Shown here: piece after piece, positions 40,902-53,744 of the stretch
Layout of the letters: each line of letters begins with the position of its first letter
Numbering within the stretch: position 1 is the stretch's first letter
From: Lumbricus rubellus
Taxonomy: Eukaryota > Annelida > Clitellata > Crassiclitellata > Lumbricidae
Assembly: GCA_945859605.1 (NCBI GenBank)
Contig: OX243815.1
Location: 47,058,576 to 47,122,575, forward strand
DNA: 64,000 bases
Direction: 5' to 3'
Notes under the pieces: model-generated
Database searches by the model: none
Seen by the model: the letters and a program-made list of their open reading frames with translations, nothing else
Told to the model about the DNA's origin: nothing
Made by a program: the position numbers and the translations under genes

Positions 40902-42337
40902 GTATGTCGATTGATTGATTGGTTGATTGGTTAATTGATTGATTAATTGATTGTGAGATTAGCCGATTGAATGATCGATTTAGTGAAACAAATGATCAAT
41001 CAGTTTATGAATTTACTCAATAAGTAGTTAGTTAGACAGTGAAGTAAAATATGAAAATGTGAGGTTGATAAGATTGGTGTACAATTTATGTAAAATAACA
41101 CAAGGCAAATTTTCAACGAATAATTATAAGAACCAAAACTTTCGTAGCAGACTAGCAGCCAGTCAAAAATTAATTCTCCCCCCCCGCCCACCCGTGAAAC
41201 AAGACAATATTTCGTGAGATTGTACAATCGCTTCGAATGCAAACCTTGAATTAAGGCCATACAATAATTATAGGTCTACCAGGAAATATTTCCTGAGAAA
41301 GTCAGAGGAAATGACTGCCTGCTAATTATTGAAGGAAAAGCAGAAAGGGCTAGAGCTGCTAGACCATCGCAAGTTGCAGTTGAAACTGTATGGAAAGACT
41401 TGTAACGGTTCTGTGTTGCTATTACCATCTGATTGATGGGAGCAGATTCAGTAGAGACACTTAAACATAAAGATAAAAGTGAGTATCATCAAAGACCCAA
41501 CGGAGGATGAAGTGGCAATATTTCACATTCGAACCTGTCTTGGGGAATTATCCCCCAAGGCAGCTTCGAAGACGAAGATCATTAAAGAATGACTCAGACG
41601 TACATGTAGGCCTACATGTTTCTATAGACGAAAAATGTTAGACGCACAACGACACATAGAACCACAGCAACAAAGAACTGTAAGAACAGACAGACATACA
41701 AACGCACGTTGAAACATAGGGAGAGATACAGACACTTACGGTAGACGGTGTCAAGAATTCCAGATTCCTTGCCTGTATAATTATGTTCTTCTCCGTGGAA
41801 TGTTTCTCCCACCTGTCCTCTAATCATTCTCTCTGGTAGCGTTTCATCACCACTCTCTAGCCCTTCGCGGATCTCTTCTGTTGTGAGCGCTAGAGTTCGA
41901 AAATAGCTTATTATTAGAAACGTTCAAATACACTACACTATCATGGTCTACAATACGATAGGCAATACACGTATAGGCAAAACATCAAAGGACAAGATAC
42001 GGTGGAAAATGCGTTCAGCGTAGGTTACAGTAATATTACTACTGTTGCTTCTTTTACTGCTAAACTGCAATCACTGCTTGGATACACATTTCGGTGTGAC
42101 CTTGTGCCTTACAAATTAATTTAATAATAATTAGTGATAATAGGCCTACTACATCAACAACACCAAGGCATATAGGGCCTACAACTGCTGCTGCTGCTAC
42201 TTCTGCTATTACTACTTCATTGCTGCTGCCACTGGTACTAAAATACTGCTCCTCTGCCACAGCTACTGCTACTACAACTTCCGCAACCGCCACCACAAAC
42301 ACCACCGCTTGAATTGTTTTGATAATTAATTCTTCAG
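40902..42337 (+). other. Intron of the kinase gene
   Basis: A 1,436-bp intron with donor GTATGT and acceptor TTAATTCTTCAG, phase 0. It contains a GATT-type repeat just after the donor (about 40,905-40,960), a C-rich run near 41,178, and a degenerate CTG/CTA triplet tract at about 42,180-42,310 close to the acceptor. Confidence 0.82.
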
Positions 42338-43270
42338 GTGGCGCTAAAGAAACTTCCGAAGGCTTCGACGAAGCTGGACGACTTCCTTCGTGAGTTCCAC
42401 TACAGCTTCCGGTTGTCTGCACATCCGGTCGTCGTCAAGACCTTCGACGTCGCCTTCGAAACAAGAACCTCTTACGTATTCGCTCAGGAGTACGCACCCA
42501 AGAGCGACCTCCTCAAGTGCGTTCCACCACGAATAGGACTCTCCGAATGCAAGTCCAAGGCCGTTGCCCGTCAGATCGCGTCCGCCCTCGAATACATCCA
42601 CGCCAGGGAGATCGTCCACCGAGACGTCAAGCTGGAAAACATCCTTGTCTTCGACGAAAAGCTTTTCCGGGTCAAACTGGCCGACTTCGGAGTGGCCAGA
42701 CAGGCTGGGACGGTGGTCTGTAAGGTCTGCTCGGGTACGACGTACACGCCCCCGGAGATTTGCGATCAGCCGAAGGGGAGGACTTACCGCGTGGAAACAG
42801 GGGCTGATGTCTGGTCCTTCGGGGTGGTCATATTCTGTCTCCTCACGGGGAGTTTTCCCTGGCAGATGGCGGAATTCGACGGTGATCCCCTCTTCGACTG
42901 TTTCGCCTTCTGGCAGACAGGTAGAACCGATCAAGTTCCAGAACACTGGAACCGATTTACGCCCGTGTTAATGCGCCTCTTCCGCCACCTTTTAGAAATC
43001 CGCCCGAAAAAGAGATCGCCCGTTCAGACTGTTTTTAAGTATACGGAGCACTCGTGGGTGGTCAAGACCCCACACGTAGATGAGGAGCACACAGGGCGGT
43101 GGAGAAGGGTGGCTGACCATTGCGTGGAATGTAGGGAGGATGATGACAGTGTGGGTCGGGAAAACGATGACCAAGGCGACGACTCAAAAAGGGATAAAAA
43201 TAAACGATTGGCAAAAGTCAGTGATTGGCTACTGAAACAGATTTCGTCATCATCATCGTCGGCCTTTTAA
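42338..43270 (+). CDS. SBK1-like serine/threonine kinase, catalytic and C-terminal exon
   Basis: This exon encodes the rest of the kinase, giving 441 residues in total. VALK at its start supplies the ATP-binding Lys135. FREFHYSFRL-type helix C follows, then a FAQEYAPKSDL hinge region like SBK family kinases, the catalytic loop VHRDVKLEN (Asp227), LADFGVARQ (Asp247) and TYTPPEIC in the activation segment. ADVWSFGVVIFCLLTG and FPW complete the C-lobe. The last 70 residues are acidic and end in a serine run. The exon is clearly richer in G and C than its surroundings. All catalytic residues are present. SBK1 family membership is judged from the hinge and C-lobe phrases. Confidence 0.88.
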   Translation: MALKKLPKASTKLDDFLREFHYSFRLSAHPVVVKTFDVAFETRTSYVFAQEYAPKSDLLKCVPPRIGLSECKSKAVARQIASALEYIHAREIVHRDVKLENILVFDEKLFRVKLADFGVARQAGTVVCKVCSGTTYTPPEICDQPKGRTYRVETGADVWSFGVVIFCLLTGSFPWQMAEFDGDPLFDCFAFWQTGRTDQVPEHWNRFTPVLMRLFRHLLEIRPKKRSPVQTVFKYTEHSWVVKTPHVDEEHTGRWRRVADHCVECREDDDSVGRENDDQGDDSKRDKNKRLAKVSDWLLKQISSSSSSAF

Positions 43271-43292
43271 CCCTTGTTAGGCTACCTTAAAG

Positions 43293-43298
43293 AATAAA
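43293..43298 (+). terminator. Candidate polyadenylation signal
   Basis: AATAAA stands 23 bases after the kinase stop codon; this would make a very short 3' UTR, so a later signal may also be used. Confidence 0.45.
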
Positions 43299-44735
43299 CT
43301 TTATGACTGGTTCAGTCATTAACCCCTGTTCAGACAGAGACAGTGTGGTGCTCAAAATATTAATCTTTGTTCACTAAAGTTCTTCAGTCTCCTCCTTAAC
43401 TGATGCAAGTATATCCTATTAGGCCTATTTCTATAACTTGTCGTTATTGACTTTTTTGTGGCATGATTTGCGATACTCAGAATTTTCCCATGATTAGCCT
43501 AATCTATCGAAGTCCTTTTACTCTATCACTTTTCCTACAAGAACTCTTTCTTTTCTCTATTTTACTCCCTTCCATTTCCCATTCTGAGTGTTACTATCCA
43601 ATCTAAATTAAATTGTATCCTGCACATTATTTTTCAATCTGAAAGCACTAGGCCTAGTTTCTATCTTGGTCAGAATTTCGTTCCCCATTCGACCGTTCGC
43701 CGAGCTTTGCAACTGAATCTCAAACTCATGCGATAATCCCATTTAGCCGTCTTACTTCATCTGGTGCAGCTTATGCTCTAACCATGTAGCCTACTTTCAA
43801 ACCGTGTTGTTCAACGTAGGAAATGATTCTGGTCTGAATAATAATTCCGCTCCTGGCCATCAAAGCCGTCTAGCTAGATTATGTCTTTCATCACCTCGTA
43901 TCAGATTGAAAGCCGTAAATACGGATGTTTCCGCGGTTGTTAGATTGTAATATTTATCAGTTTATCTTTGCCTCGCTAGAAACATCCTTCGTTTGACTGG
44001 TTCCACATGAAACATTAAGAACTGACCTCTGAACTTTGATCTCTGTCTACGTCTTGGATTTGGAGCGCCGTGGGTTGATGCCTTTAAAACAAAGTTTACA
44101 TCATACACGTGCGCAATAGAAGTTGCTTCAATCAGTGATACTGGAGCTGAGTTGAATTGGAACACTGTATTGGCGGCCTCGATCATCTTTGTACATCCAT
44201 TGACCGGACTCTGGGGCGCATTTAAATAAAACACGTGACGGAGGACATTGCAATAGGAAATATAGCGTAGGCTACTAGTTGCGGATGAATTTCCAGTTAT
44301 GTCATACGGGCATGCAAAACATGCATAATTTATAATACACAACATATTAGATGAACTATAATTAGCCTATTCATAATTTTTATCCATGATAATTATATGC
44401 AATTAATGAAGCGACTTGAATCTGTATAATTTCAAATAATTTTCATTAGAAAAACTTTTGAAGATATTTTTACTACACATCCCCTTCTTTCTTTTTTCCA
44501 TTCTCCATGGTATAGCCTAAACTACTCCCAATCGGACGAAAATTTTCATTTTTCTTATTTTTAACTGCACAAAAGTGCTTCTACAACTAAAAGAGTCCAC
44601 TTAGAAGTGCACCTTTTGTCTAGAACTGTACGCCAAAGAACCCTGGGCCATAGGGGTAAAACGTTCTTGAATAGAGTGAACAGTGCGTTTCCAACTATAA
44701 TTATGTAGAAAAGCCTTGCAACGCAACGATGGCTA
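43299..44735. other. No gene seen
   Basis: Downstream flank of the kinase. It may include 3' UTR, but I see no further coding signal. Confidence 0.4.
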
Positions 44736-45135
44736 ATGTTATGTCATTACATGCTACATGTACAATGTATATGCTGAGCCATGACAGGCTATGAGCCCAT
44801 GACACACGTTTCGGTATGCATGTTTTTATATTATAAAGCGATGGTAATTAAACCTACGTCATGATCTTTTATGACATGCAATGTTATGCATTCTTTTTGT
44901 TTATGCTATCACATGTTGTGGTATGACGAGTCACATTACGGTATGCTGTTGCATGTTATGTTAGGGCCTAGCTATGTTAAGACATATTCTGCTAATCTGT
45001 TTTATGTTTTATGCCATGACTTGCTGGACTATTATGTTCTGCTGTGATATCATAATCTCATGCTCCGCCGCGTTCTGTGACGCTATGTTCGATCGCGATA
45101 TGCTGCGTAATTCAATGCCATGCTATCAATGCAGC
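44736..45135. repeat. Degenerate ATGCTATG-type tandem repeat
   Basis: Words such as ATGCCATGCTATC, TATGCTGTTGCATG and TATGTTAAGACATA recur at about 10-12-bp spacing, too diverged to align by eye into a clean unit. Confidence 0.5.
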
Positions 45136-46925
45136 AAACCAGGTCATTATACCAAGCAATGTGAAATATTATACTTGGTCGTTTTGTGTTTATTTTGTGT
45201 CCCGTAGCTGTGTTTTCATCGAAGGCACGATAAGGTCAGTGTTTAGATGTTATTAGTTAGACTTGCTTTCCAATCCAGCAGAGATAAACGTAGACATTCC
45301 GTTCCAACGAGTTTTTGTGGCTTGCTGTGTCTTCTCAACTGTATGCTTTAATTTTGTATGGGAGACATTTTGAAAACTGCGCTCCTTCTTACCAATAAAT
45401 GATGTGACAGGATTGTGGACGTTAGGATAACATGCCTAAATTGATAGGGGCATCACGAAGATTACATTGTGATCCAATTAACATATTTTTGTGTTACTAC
45501 TACGATCGGAGGGAAGGCCATTATGGTTGTTATACCGGTAAAGAACATAGAATGATTTGTCTGGCCCCACAGTACATTACGGAGCTCTGTGTTCCTATCT
45601 TGCGCTCACCGACTCGTTGCCCAGGGGACTTGACAGATCGATACGAGTCAAACGTCCATTTTCATGTATTGGACATCCATACTGGAACAGTCCTTAACAA
45701 TTCTTGACACGGCACTGCATGTATCTCATGAAAATTCTCAGTAACCTAAGTCGCACTTGTTTAGAAACAGTCTGAAACACTGTACTGTCGGGTTGCTAGG
45801 TTAGGCACATTGGTGGGGTTATTGTTAGGGCGCTATATAAATGTCCATACACAATACATACTCTGACACGAAGAACCCGAGGACACGAATAGCTCTCAGC
45901 TACCCTCCTAAAGGTCTATTCAGCCTTCCTTTTGGCAGAATGATGGTGTTGATAAAATTACATGACCAGTGTATTAGTTACTGTATGGCTGCAAGAAAAT
46001 TCAAGGATTTCGAATCCTGCAGTAGCCTGCGATCACCCGTTCATACAATGAATTGTAATCATACTGCGGTTTGTTAGTTTGAAATTAAAACGATTATTAT
46101 TAACATAAAAATCAATATTTTTTACAACAGTTACTGTAAGCTACGCTATCAATCTGGTTTAAACTTAAGCCGCTTGATTAAAGCGGTAAATTTTGAACAC
46201 CTTTTTTGCGAGACATATACGACAATAAAGTTTAAACTCTGCAAAGTGACACAGTGTGAAAATTATCCAAAGAAAAAAGTAGGCCTATACAATATAGTAA
46301 TTATAGTATACAGTATACAATAATTATTCAAAATATTATTGTGTCATTTGTCAATAAAAATATCCGCCTCAATGCTAAGCAGCAATGAGATGACAGTCAG
46401 ACACTGTGTAAAGAACCCATCAACACCATCTGCCAAATGGAATGCGGAATAGACATTAATTTTGTGGGTGGGGTATTATAGTAGAAAGAGATTCGCGTTC
46501 TCGGGTAAAGACGTCTGTCAAGTTTGCTTGCTCTGCTTTGCGTCTTCTGGTCCTCTGTTCACTGATGAACTGAAGACCGTGAATAAAATGCAGTTGCACT
46601 GTTTCGAATTACAGTATCCTGCTGTATAGTTTACGCAGTACTTCAAAACTAGACCCACTTATATTATTTGCTGAAATGATGGATTCGGAGCTGTGAGGCC
46701 GAAGTTGTGCAGAGAATTTTGCGTCAATGTACGTCAGCCAGAATTCCTGGAAAGTCTCTGTGAGTTATTGGTTTGTTTTTGTTCACTGCGAATACCTTGG
46801 CATAGAGCAAAAGATGCCTTGCAAGATAACGTAGGGCCTACATGACATGTAGTTTGTATGGTCTAATTCTTACAGCAATAACAGATGTACAGTATCATAC
46901 AATAGGCTAGAACTCTCTCTTTTTC
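45136..46925. other. No supported gene
   Basis: A 91-codon plus-strand frame at 45,432-45,707 and a 78-codon one at 45,841-46,077 match nothing I recognise and lack splice or homology support. Confidence 0.35.
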
Positions 46926-47115
46926 ACACCAATAGTGGCAATAGTAGAAATAGTAGTACCATAGTAATAGTAGTAGCAGTAGAAGTTGCAGTTTATAGTT
47001 GTTGTAGTAGTAATAGTTGAGATAGCAGTAGTGGTAGCGGAGAATAATTGTATAATAATGATAATGATAATGAATTATAATATTAATTATAATAATAATC
47101 ACCATCGCCATTATC
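46926..47115. repeat. AGT/AAT triplet-rich tract
   Basis: Degenerate AGTAGT and ATAATG triplets. Confidence 0.85.
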
Positions 47116-47349
47116 AACATCAACATCATATTCTACATTTATAGGTCCTGTATGGGTGACAGCAGGATCTATTCTCTTCCAAAACATGAACTGTGTTTAT
47201 GGCTGTGGTGAGTCCATCTCAACAAACCTATGCCCACCAAACTATGCCCAGTGCATATAACAGAGGTAAACAATTCCCGGTATTGCGGTTGCCTACCTGC
47301 TTTGCTGCTGGATATTCTCACCTGTTCGACTTCGAGTTGTAACGGATGG

Positions 47350-47408
47350 AATGCTTTTGAGCAGTGGATATAGCAAGCAATGCTTTTGAGCAGTGGATAT
47401 AGCAAGCA
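47350..47408. repeat. 29-bp perfect tandem duplication
   Basis: AATGCTTTTGAGCAGTGGAT plus nine bases occurs twice in direct succession without change. Confidence 0.9.
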
Positions 47409-47479
47409 AGTTGTCGAGTTTCAACTTGAAAGAGATTGACGTCCGCCACACACGAAGCGTATTTAGAGGATCGATATAT

Positions 47480-47680
47480 CTCTCTCTGGCTCATGCCTTA
47501 CTTGCTCTTCTATCTCACTCCTCTTCATCTCTCTCTGTCTCTCTGTCTAGATGTCGGTCTGTATTCGTCTCTCTGTGTGACTGCCTCTGTGCTTCTCTTC
47601 TCCTCTCCTCTAATTTATCTGTTACTCTTGCGCGATCTTTCTTCACAGAGGCATGCACGTCCGCTCGTGAATGCCTACAC
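47480..47680. repeat. CT-rich low-complexity tract
   Basis: Runs of TCTCTC and CTGTCT; frames across it are artefacts. Confidence 0.8.
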
Positions 47681-47759
47681 ACACGCACGCATGTAAACAT
47701 GCACAGTTTTTTTTTAGTTGCATACATAATTTATGCATGAAACCAGTCACATGTTGGTT

Positions 47760-49755
47760 TCTGACCGTTTTATTCAGACATAAAATACTTTTTGCTGAAA
47801 GAAAAAAGCTTCTACTAGCTATTATAGATCCTGGCCTACTCGTTTAATTGATTCGGTCATTACTATAGAGTGAGAAAATGAAATCAAAAGTTTCTGAATA
47901 TCCGTGTCATCAAAGTCCTCATGAAGCATGCAATAATAGATTAGTCTGCAATTTTTGCTGGGCAATAAAATTACGCGGCTACACTAAAAGCGCTAGATTC
48001 TTTAAACACCTTTTCTTCTGTGTCAGAACATGAATAATAATTCTTGCATCGGTCCTATTAAACGATCTCGTCATTTAGCCGTTTCGCGTATGCGATGGAA
48101 GTGCGAACCTTACGATTCCGATTGCAATTAAACTATGAACTTGAACTTCAGCCGTCCTCGCCGCGATGGGTGGCCGCATCATGAATTATTATCCTTTTCC
48201 ATTCTTGTCGAATGTCGATCCTCCGCCACGGTGCTCCCCGTGATCTGCTCCATTGTCATTCCAGTCCAAGTTCGAATGTTGTCCATCCATGTCATATTAG
48301 GCCTACCCCTTCCTCGCTCACTATGGGTCCATCTTCATTTAATTTTGGCAACGTATTATAATAATCCTGAATTAATATCTGGGAAGTGACAAGCGACAGA
48401 TTGAGAGTCCTGCAGCTGCAGGCGTCACATCATTTTATACCATAATTTATTTCTGTTATTCTCTATTGACATTTTATTATCACAACCTATGTCGCCGTCT
48501 TCAAATATATTCAGCTAATTTATCTGATTTCGAGGTAGCCTATTACGCCATTGCAACGCTGTAAACTGTTGTAAATTATTGACACCTGTCTAAAATTTAT
48601 GCGAACGACAAGAGTGCGCCGTTAGTCTCACGGTCGGCCATGGTGGGCTTGGAGTGGACATCCAGCCGACAAGACATTTTACACCATTTTACTGTAAAAT
48701 GGAAATCGTTTGAGTCACTTAATTTGACAACACTTGTTTCAATTACTATTATGTATAATTATACCTATTTAACTCATGCATAGCCTATAATAAGCTTATG
48801 TCTGGAACTATGAAATAATTTAGTTCAACCATGCATAAGAAGCAAAAAGGTTATTATAATTATAATTAGACAGAGTCATTGCGATGCGGTGAAAGCGCAA
48901 CCTCGAATACATGTATGTAATTGCTTAACTTCTGCAAAACTCGACCATTATGATCATTCATTGTTCGACATTTTTAGTGCGTAGTTGGGTTGGGTTGGTT
49001 GGTCCTGGTAGAAGGTTTGAGGTGGATAGGTACAAAACTGCAAGCGTGCATTGTGGACAAACATGCATACATTTTACATAGCCAGTCTACAGTTTTGCAC
49101 CAAAACAGAGGATCATCAAAACCACCCTCCATACCCCCATCCCACCCCGTCTTCAACCATGACCCTGGTGCAAGGTGAAAGCAAAAAGAACCACAAATTC
49201 CCTAGTCAATGATGGCTGCTGTCACATTTTCGCATCTATTCACTTCACATTCTTCTTTGTAGAATGTAGGCTTTTGACCTTAGTCCCTCAACTGACTAAT
49301 TATTTTTATACCAAGTCGGTACATGTAGATTTAATTCGTTTTTTCATTTTTTTCTTCTATGTCTGGTTTGTTGCTGTTAAACGATGCTGTCACAAAAAGA
49401 CAATTTTCAGTTGCCCTCCTCCTATTTTCAGAACGGGGACACATAATATTGTGTGTGTCTGTGTAAGTTTTAAGTGATTTAAGCAAACTCTGCGGCATAA
49501 AATAGAAATCATTAAGCTGCGCTTACGAAAAAAGAATATATTGAATGAACATAATATTTTACAAATATAATATTCAAGGCAGTTTTAATATTCGCTAATA
49601 TTCGTGAATATTTGAAAATTTTACCATTAAGTTGCGTATAGGTTTAGAAAGAAATTTCTGAGCGGAAACTGAATTCGGAAACTCAAAATAAACACCGCTA
49701 TTTATTTGACATCTGTGCTATGTAAAAGTGGCAGAAAATTACAATGAAAGTGCAG
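47760..49755. other. No gene seen
   Basis: Unassigned sequence without supported coding frames. Confidence 0.35.
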
Positions 49756-49756
49756 G

Positions 49757-49830
49757 AATATGCCAAACAAATTTCTTTTGAGGGCAACGGCCTCTGTTGT
49801 CATAGGCCCTCGTCAAATCTGGATCCTCCT
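49757..49830 (-). repeat. Dispersed repeat copy (GAGGCCGTT family)
   Basis: ATGCCAAACAAATTTCTTTTG then GGCAACGGCCTCTGTTGTCATAGG; the same sequence family is found at 62,408-62,480 and, inverted, at 50,240-50,310. Confidence 0.8.
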
Positions 49831-50239
49831 CCTGAATTGACATTACTGCATCATGCCAAAAAAATTTTTGCCTTATGTTGTCAAAAGCTGTCGTTAAACT
49901 ATGGATTCCTCATCCTGAATTGCATCTCCTGGCGTCGAAAACTATGCGAAACGTTTTGCTGAAGCAAAACACAAAAAATAAAATTGAAATATAAAATAAA
50001 GAACATAAAATAATTAAAATGGCAGTTTTGAATATTGCGAAACTGAAAATTCCAGAAATTCTGATGAAGGTGTGCGTAGAGTCAAGCGCAAATCAGATCA
50101 ACAAAATATAATAATTCACTTGGAGATGATAAGATCGGTCATGGACCAGTGAAACACATGGTGACTTGAGGAATAGTCGGAAGTAAGTCAGCGCCAACTA
50201 ATAAATGTTTACGGGGGGGGGCGGGATGGATTTAGATTT

Positions 50240-50310
50240 GACCAGGGCCTATGACAACAGAGGCCGTTACCCTGGACAGAAATTAGTTTGCTTGGCATAA
50301 TGCAGCTCAC
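50240..50310 (+). repeat. Dispersed repeat copy (GAGGCCGTT family)
   Basis: GGGCCTATGACAACAGAGGCCGTTACCCTGG, inverted relative to the copies at 49.8 and 62.4 kb. Confidence 0.8.
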
Positions 50311-50918
50311 TAAATGTTTACCTAAGACGCGGAAGCAAGTCAAACTTAGTCAATGTTTTCTCTTCAACTCAATCAACGCTATTTGGCTCTTTGTAGACTT
50401 TGAACGTGTTGCATTCTGTTAGACATGGGTGTGAAAAACGTTGGTTGGATTCCACGGAATGGCGTGGACCCACAACCGGTATTTCGTTCAACTACATTAA
50501 ATTTATCACTCGTTTCGACGGAACCCGCAAGTGATTTTATTTTTGTAAACTGAAACTAATATGATTGTGATGTAACGCTGATAACAATTAACTAATTGAT
50601 TCAGAGAGAATCAGCTGGGTTGAGTGAAGAACGAATGAGGAAATCTTACAGTTGGTGGAAGAAAAGGGATCACTGTTGGACACAGGAGAATACACCTCAA
50701 AACGTCTCAGTTGTATTCTTATATAGAATCTGATGATCCTGTTCTGAAGGTGTATAAATTCGGGCGCTCAATTCAATTGAAAAAAACGGTGAGTCACACG
50801 ATGCTCACAAAGCACTCCCACACCCACATATTATATCTGAGCGTTTAATAATAAATATCCTGCAGATTGGCAGATACGTCAACTTCTCAATCCCACCATC
50901 TGTACTCCTCTATGATCA

Positions 50919-51180
50919 TCAAGGGCGGATGCAGAAACTTAGGGGAGGGGGCGGGCAAAAATTCTTGGCCTTGGGTATGGAAATTTCTTTTTCGTATGCG
51001 CCAAAAAAGTTGACGACCTTTTTGATTTTTAGTTTTATTTTTCAGTCGTCCAGTCTACTAAACATCCATGTTATACATTTTTCGAAAGCTTGTTGAAACC
51101 AAATGGGGGGGGGGCACGATACATGGGCAGTTCTAAAGAGGGGGCGTGGCCGGATTGCCCTCCCCTGGATCCGCCCTTGA
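50919..51180. mobile_element. MITE with TCAAGGGCGGAT termini
   Basis: This 262-bp element has ends TCAAGGGCGGATGCAG and CTGGATCCGCCCTTGA and a TGATCA duplication on each side (50,913-50,918 and 51,181-51,186). A relative lies at 26,739. Confidence 0.82.
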
Positions 51181-51186
51181 TGATCA

Positions 51187-52380
51187 GCAATAATCTTGAC
51201 AAGATGACTCCATTCCATGGTGTCAAGATATACGTCCTACCACTTGCTGCTTGTTACAGTATCGTCCGGCTAATTGGTAGAATTCCTAAGTTTGTCTCTG
51301 TTTCAGCTTGTATGCATGACACTCTATACCTGTTACTTACTCATCGTTTTCTGTAGGCTCTTTAAAATAAATTTCAGGATGCGTCGAATGATAAAATTCG
51401 CAATTGCAGTTTAAAATATAAGATAGTTTAAGTCGACATTAACGGTCAAATGTTGAGAAAGGACTTTGTCAAACCTACCAAATAACGTTTAAGGAAATAT
51501 TTATATCATAATGTTAAACTGTATTAAAGGTGTTTAAATGAAGGTCCTCAAGTAAAATGGATGGTAAAAGACCAGAACGTCTGTAAATGATTCCATTGCG
51601 CGCGGGTCGTCATCTTGTGTAGGATGCCACAGTAGTAGACACACTTGCATCATCATTTAGAACAATGGCTACCGCTTCTCTTGTTTATTGTACTTCCTGC
51701 AACTGTTGTTATCTGTCGAAAATAACAAATATTAGTCGAGTCTATTTAAACTGCTCAATCATAATCTTGTAACTTAAGCAGCGCATAACGTAAATAATTT
51801 CGTAAAAAATTCAAGTAGAAAGCTTATTATTTTCATTTTCAAGTTTGCTTCATTCTGTAACACAAAAGTCATACTTCTTTGGATATGGATTACTACCCAT
51901 GTACCAATTTGCCGGTTTGAGAAAAAGATATAAATAGCAATTAACGTTAATAAAGGTGTCTTTATGACTTCTTGCATTGTATACTGATAAATTTGGGCAA
52001 AACCAAGGTTACGGTTTTAAACGGAGTGTCATGCAATATATGGGTTAAGAAAAGGAAGCTTGAACCAGGGCCGTGTTTAACATAGGTCCGCCTATGATTC
52101 GGGGCGGAGCGGGAAAAACGTTTCTCTGTTCATTAAGAATTAATTAATTATTACAGTATCAGCAATACATCGCCAAACAATGAATTGCACAATTATATTT
52201 CAAAGTAACGATTTGAAAATATCAGATAACAATTGCCAAATATATTACTGCACTAAAGTGGCTCTACGTGTTTGCGAGGGCTCGCCACTGGTGACACATT
52301 CAGCTGTGTTTTGTTTTGCAACTTGTTGTTATTTTTTGCTCGCTATGACTGTTAACTTAACATCATTTCGGCTAGTTAGT
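51187..52380. other. No gene seen
   Basis: Unassigned. One AAAGGTGTC word at 51,952. GGGCCGTGTTTAACATAGGTCC near 52,068 looks like a transposon end without a partner. Confidence 0.35.
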
Positions 52381-52384
52381 GCAG

Positions 52385-52440
52385 AGAACGCCTCTGAGTA
52401 GTTATCTTGAAGAGGCGCTATATAAATTCTCAGAATGAAT
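52385..52440 (+). repeat. LINE/SINE 3' tail remnant
   Basis: GAACGCCTCTGAGTAGTTATC then TTGAAGAGGCGCTATATAAA and a GAATGAATGA end. Confidence 0.8.
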
Positions 52441-52469
52441 GAATTAAATCCATGTCATAGTCACTTTTC

Positions 52470-52475
<6 letters not shown>

Positions 52476-52513
<38 letters not shown>

Positions 52514-52515
52514 AG
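52476..52515. repeat. (AT)n microsatellite
   Basis: Alternating AT with one shift. Confidence 0.95.
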
Positions 52516-53236
52516 TCAAAATTTATAATCAATCCTGCCAGTGCATACATTTAAATACATTTGACAACTTGAAGACTTCCTGGCTGAATGTAAAATACTG
52601 ACTGCTAAATATGTACCTAATACCAAATATTCCTAAACAACATCGCTTAGATGAAAACGATTAAAATCTGCAGATGAAATTGATGGGCATAGGTCAAGAC
52701 ATAGGTCAAAAGTTTTCAGCCGTACATTATAAAATTTATTCATTACACACCCTTTAATCAGATTAAAAACCTCAATATATACGGATCAACTTAAACGGCC
52801 GTTAATAAGTCATCCGATATGAAGCGTATAATTGCTTGTAAGGAGGCCTGCAGCTAGCTAAGGATATTGTGTTTGATCAGAAGCAACGAGATGCGAATTT
52901 TGTAACTATAAATTATAATTGAACGCCGTAAAATAACAAATTAAGATAATGGATAGATGACCACAACTCAATAACAAGAGTCGAAATTTTCTAGTTTGCG
53001 TAACCTCGCATTGATTATTTTATACAAGCCCCGACTGTAAGGAATAATAATAATTAAAGGTGTGAATTTTCAGATTATTAATCGAACAGAAATCTGCGTT
53101 ATGCGACGTCCTGTGACATCTGACAAAAACTATGGCTACTGACATGTCATCGAAATACTCTACAGATTAATTCCTCTGTTCTATAATTATACAACAGTTC
53201 TTCTAATAAAAATCGTCTTTGCTGTGACTGAGCCTT
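52516..53236. other. No gene seen
   Basis: AT-rich unassigned DNA. Confidence 0.4.
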
Positions 53237-53306
53237 TTAACCCTTTAATGCCGGAGGTATAGGATTTCCCATACCATTTACTACCATCTCGGCATTAAAG
53301 GGTTAA
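53237..53306. mobile_element. piggyBac-type MITE with TTAA TSD
   Basis: TTAA-CCCTTTAATGCCGGAGG ... CTCGGCATTAAAGGG-TTAA: inverted ends with TTAA on both sides, 62 bp between them. Confidence 0.8.
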
Positions 53307-53744
53307 CAGCAACATTACTGACTAGATTTAGAAGAAAGAAAATCTGAAAAATTGAAAATACGACTTAAATTTACGAATTAAATTTAAAGATAACAAAACA
53401 CTGGTCCAACAGCAATTTAGTAAACAAGACAACATTACTATGTGTTGCAGCATTAAAAATGCAATAGCATAATTTATAGGCTATGTCAACCCCCTCGAAA
53501 AGCAGATAACTTAGACTGGTCTCAAAGGCAATGTGACTTTGCAGGAGAACCTTCATTTAGTCACCTTTAAAACATATCAGTCGTATGATATAAATAGTAT
53601 CGAAAACGCTGCTTATGTAGTTCATTCAAATAAATATATTTATAAATCCAATGTCCGCCAGAGTTGGAGGGTTTGTCGGTCCACTCAGAAGCTGTGTTCT
53701 TTGTGCAGCAGATGAGCAATTAATGCACACACATCATCTACACC

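Noticed and set aside
42344..42946. 200-codon minus-strand frame opposite the kinase exon
   Set aside because: Shadow of the GC-rich kinase coding sequence.
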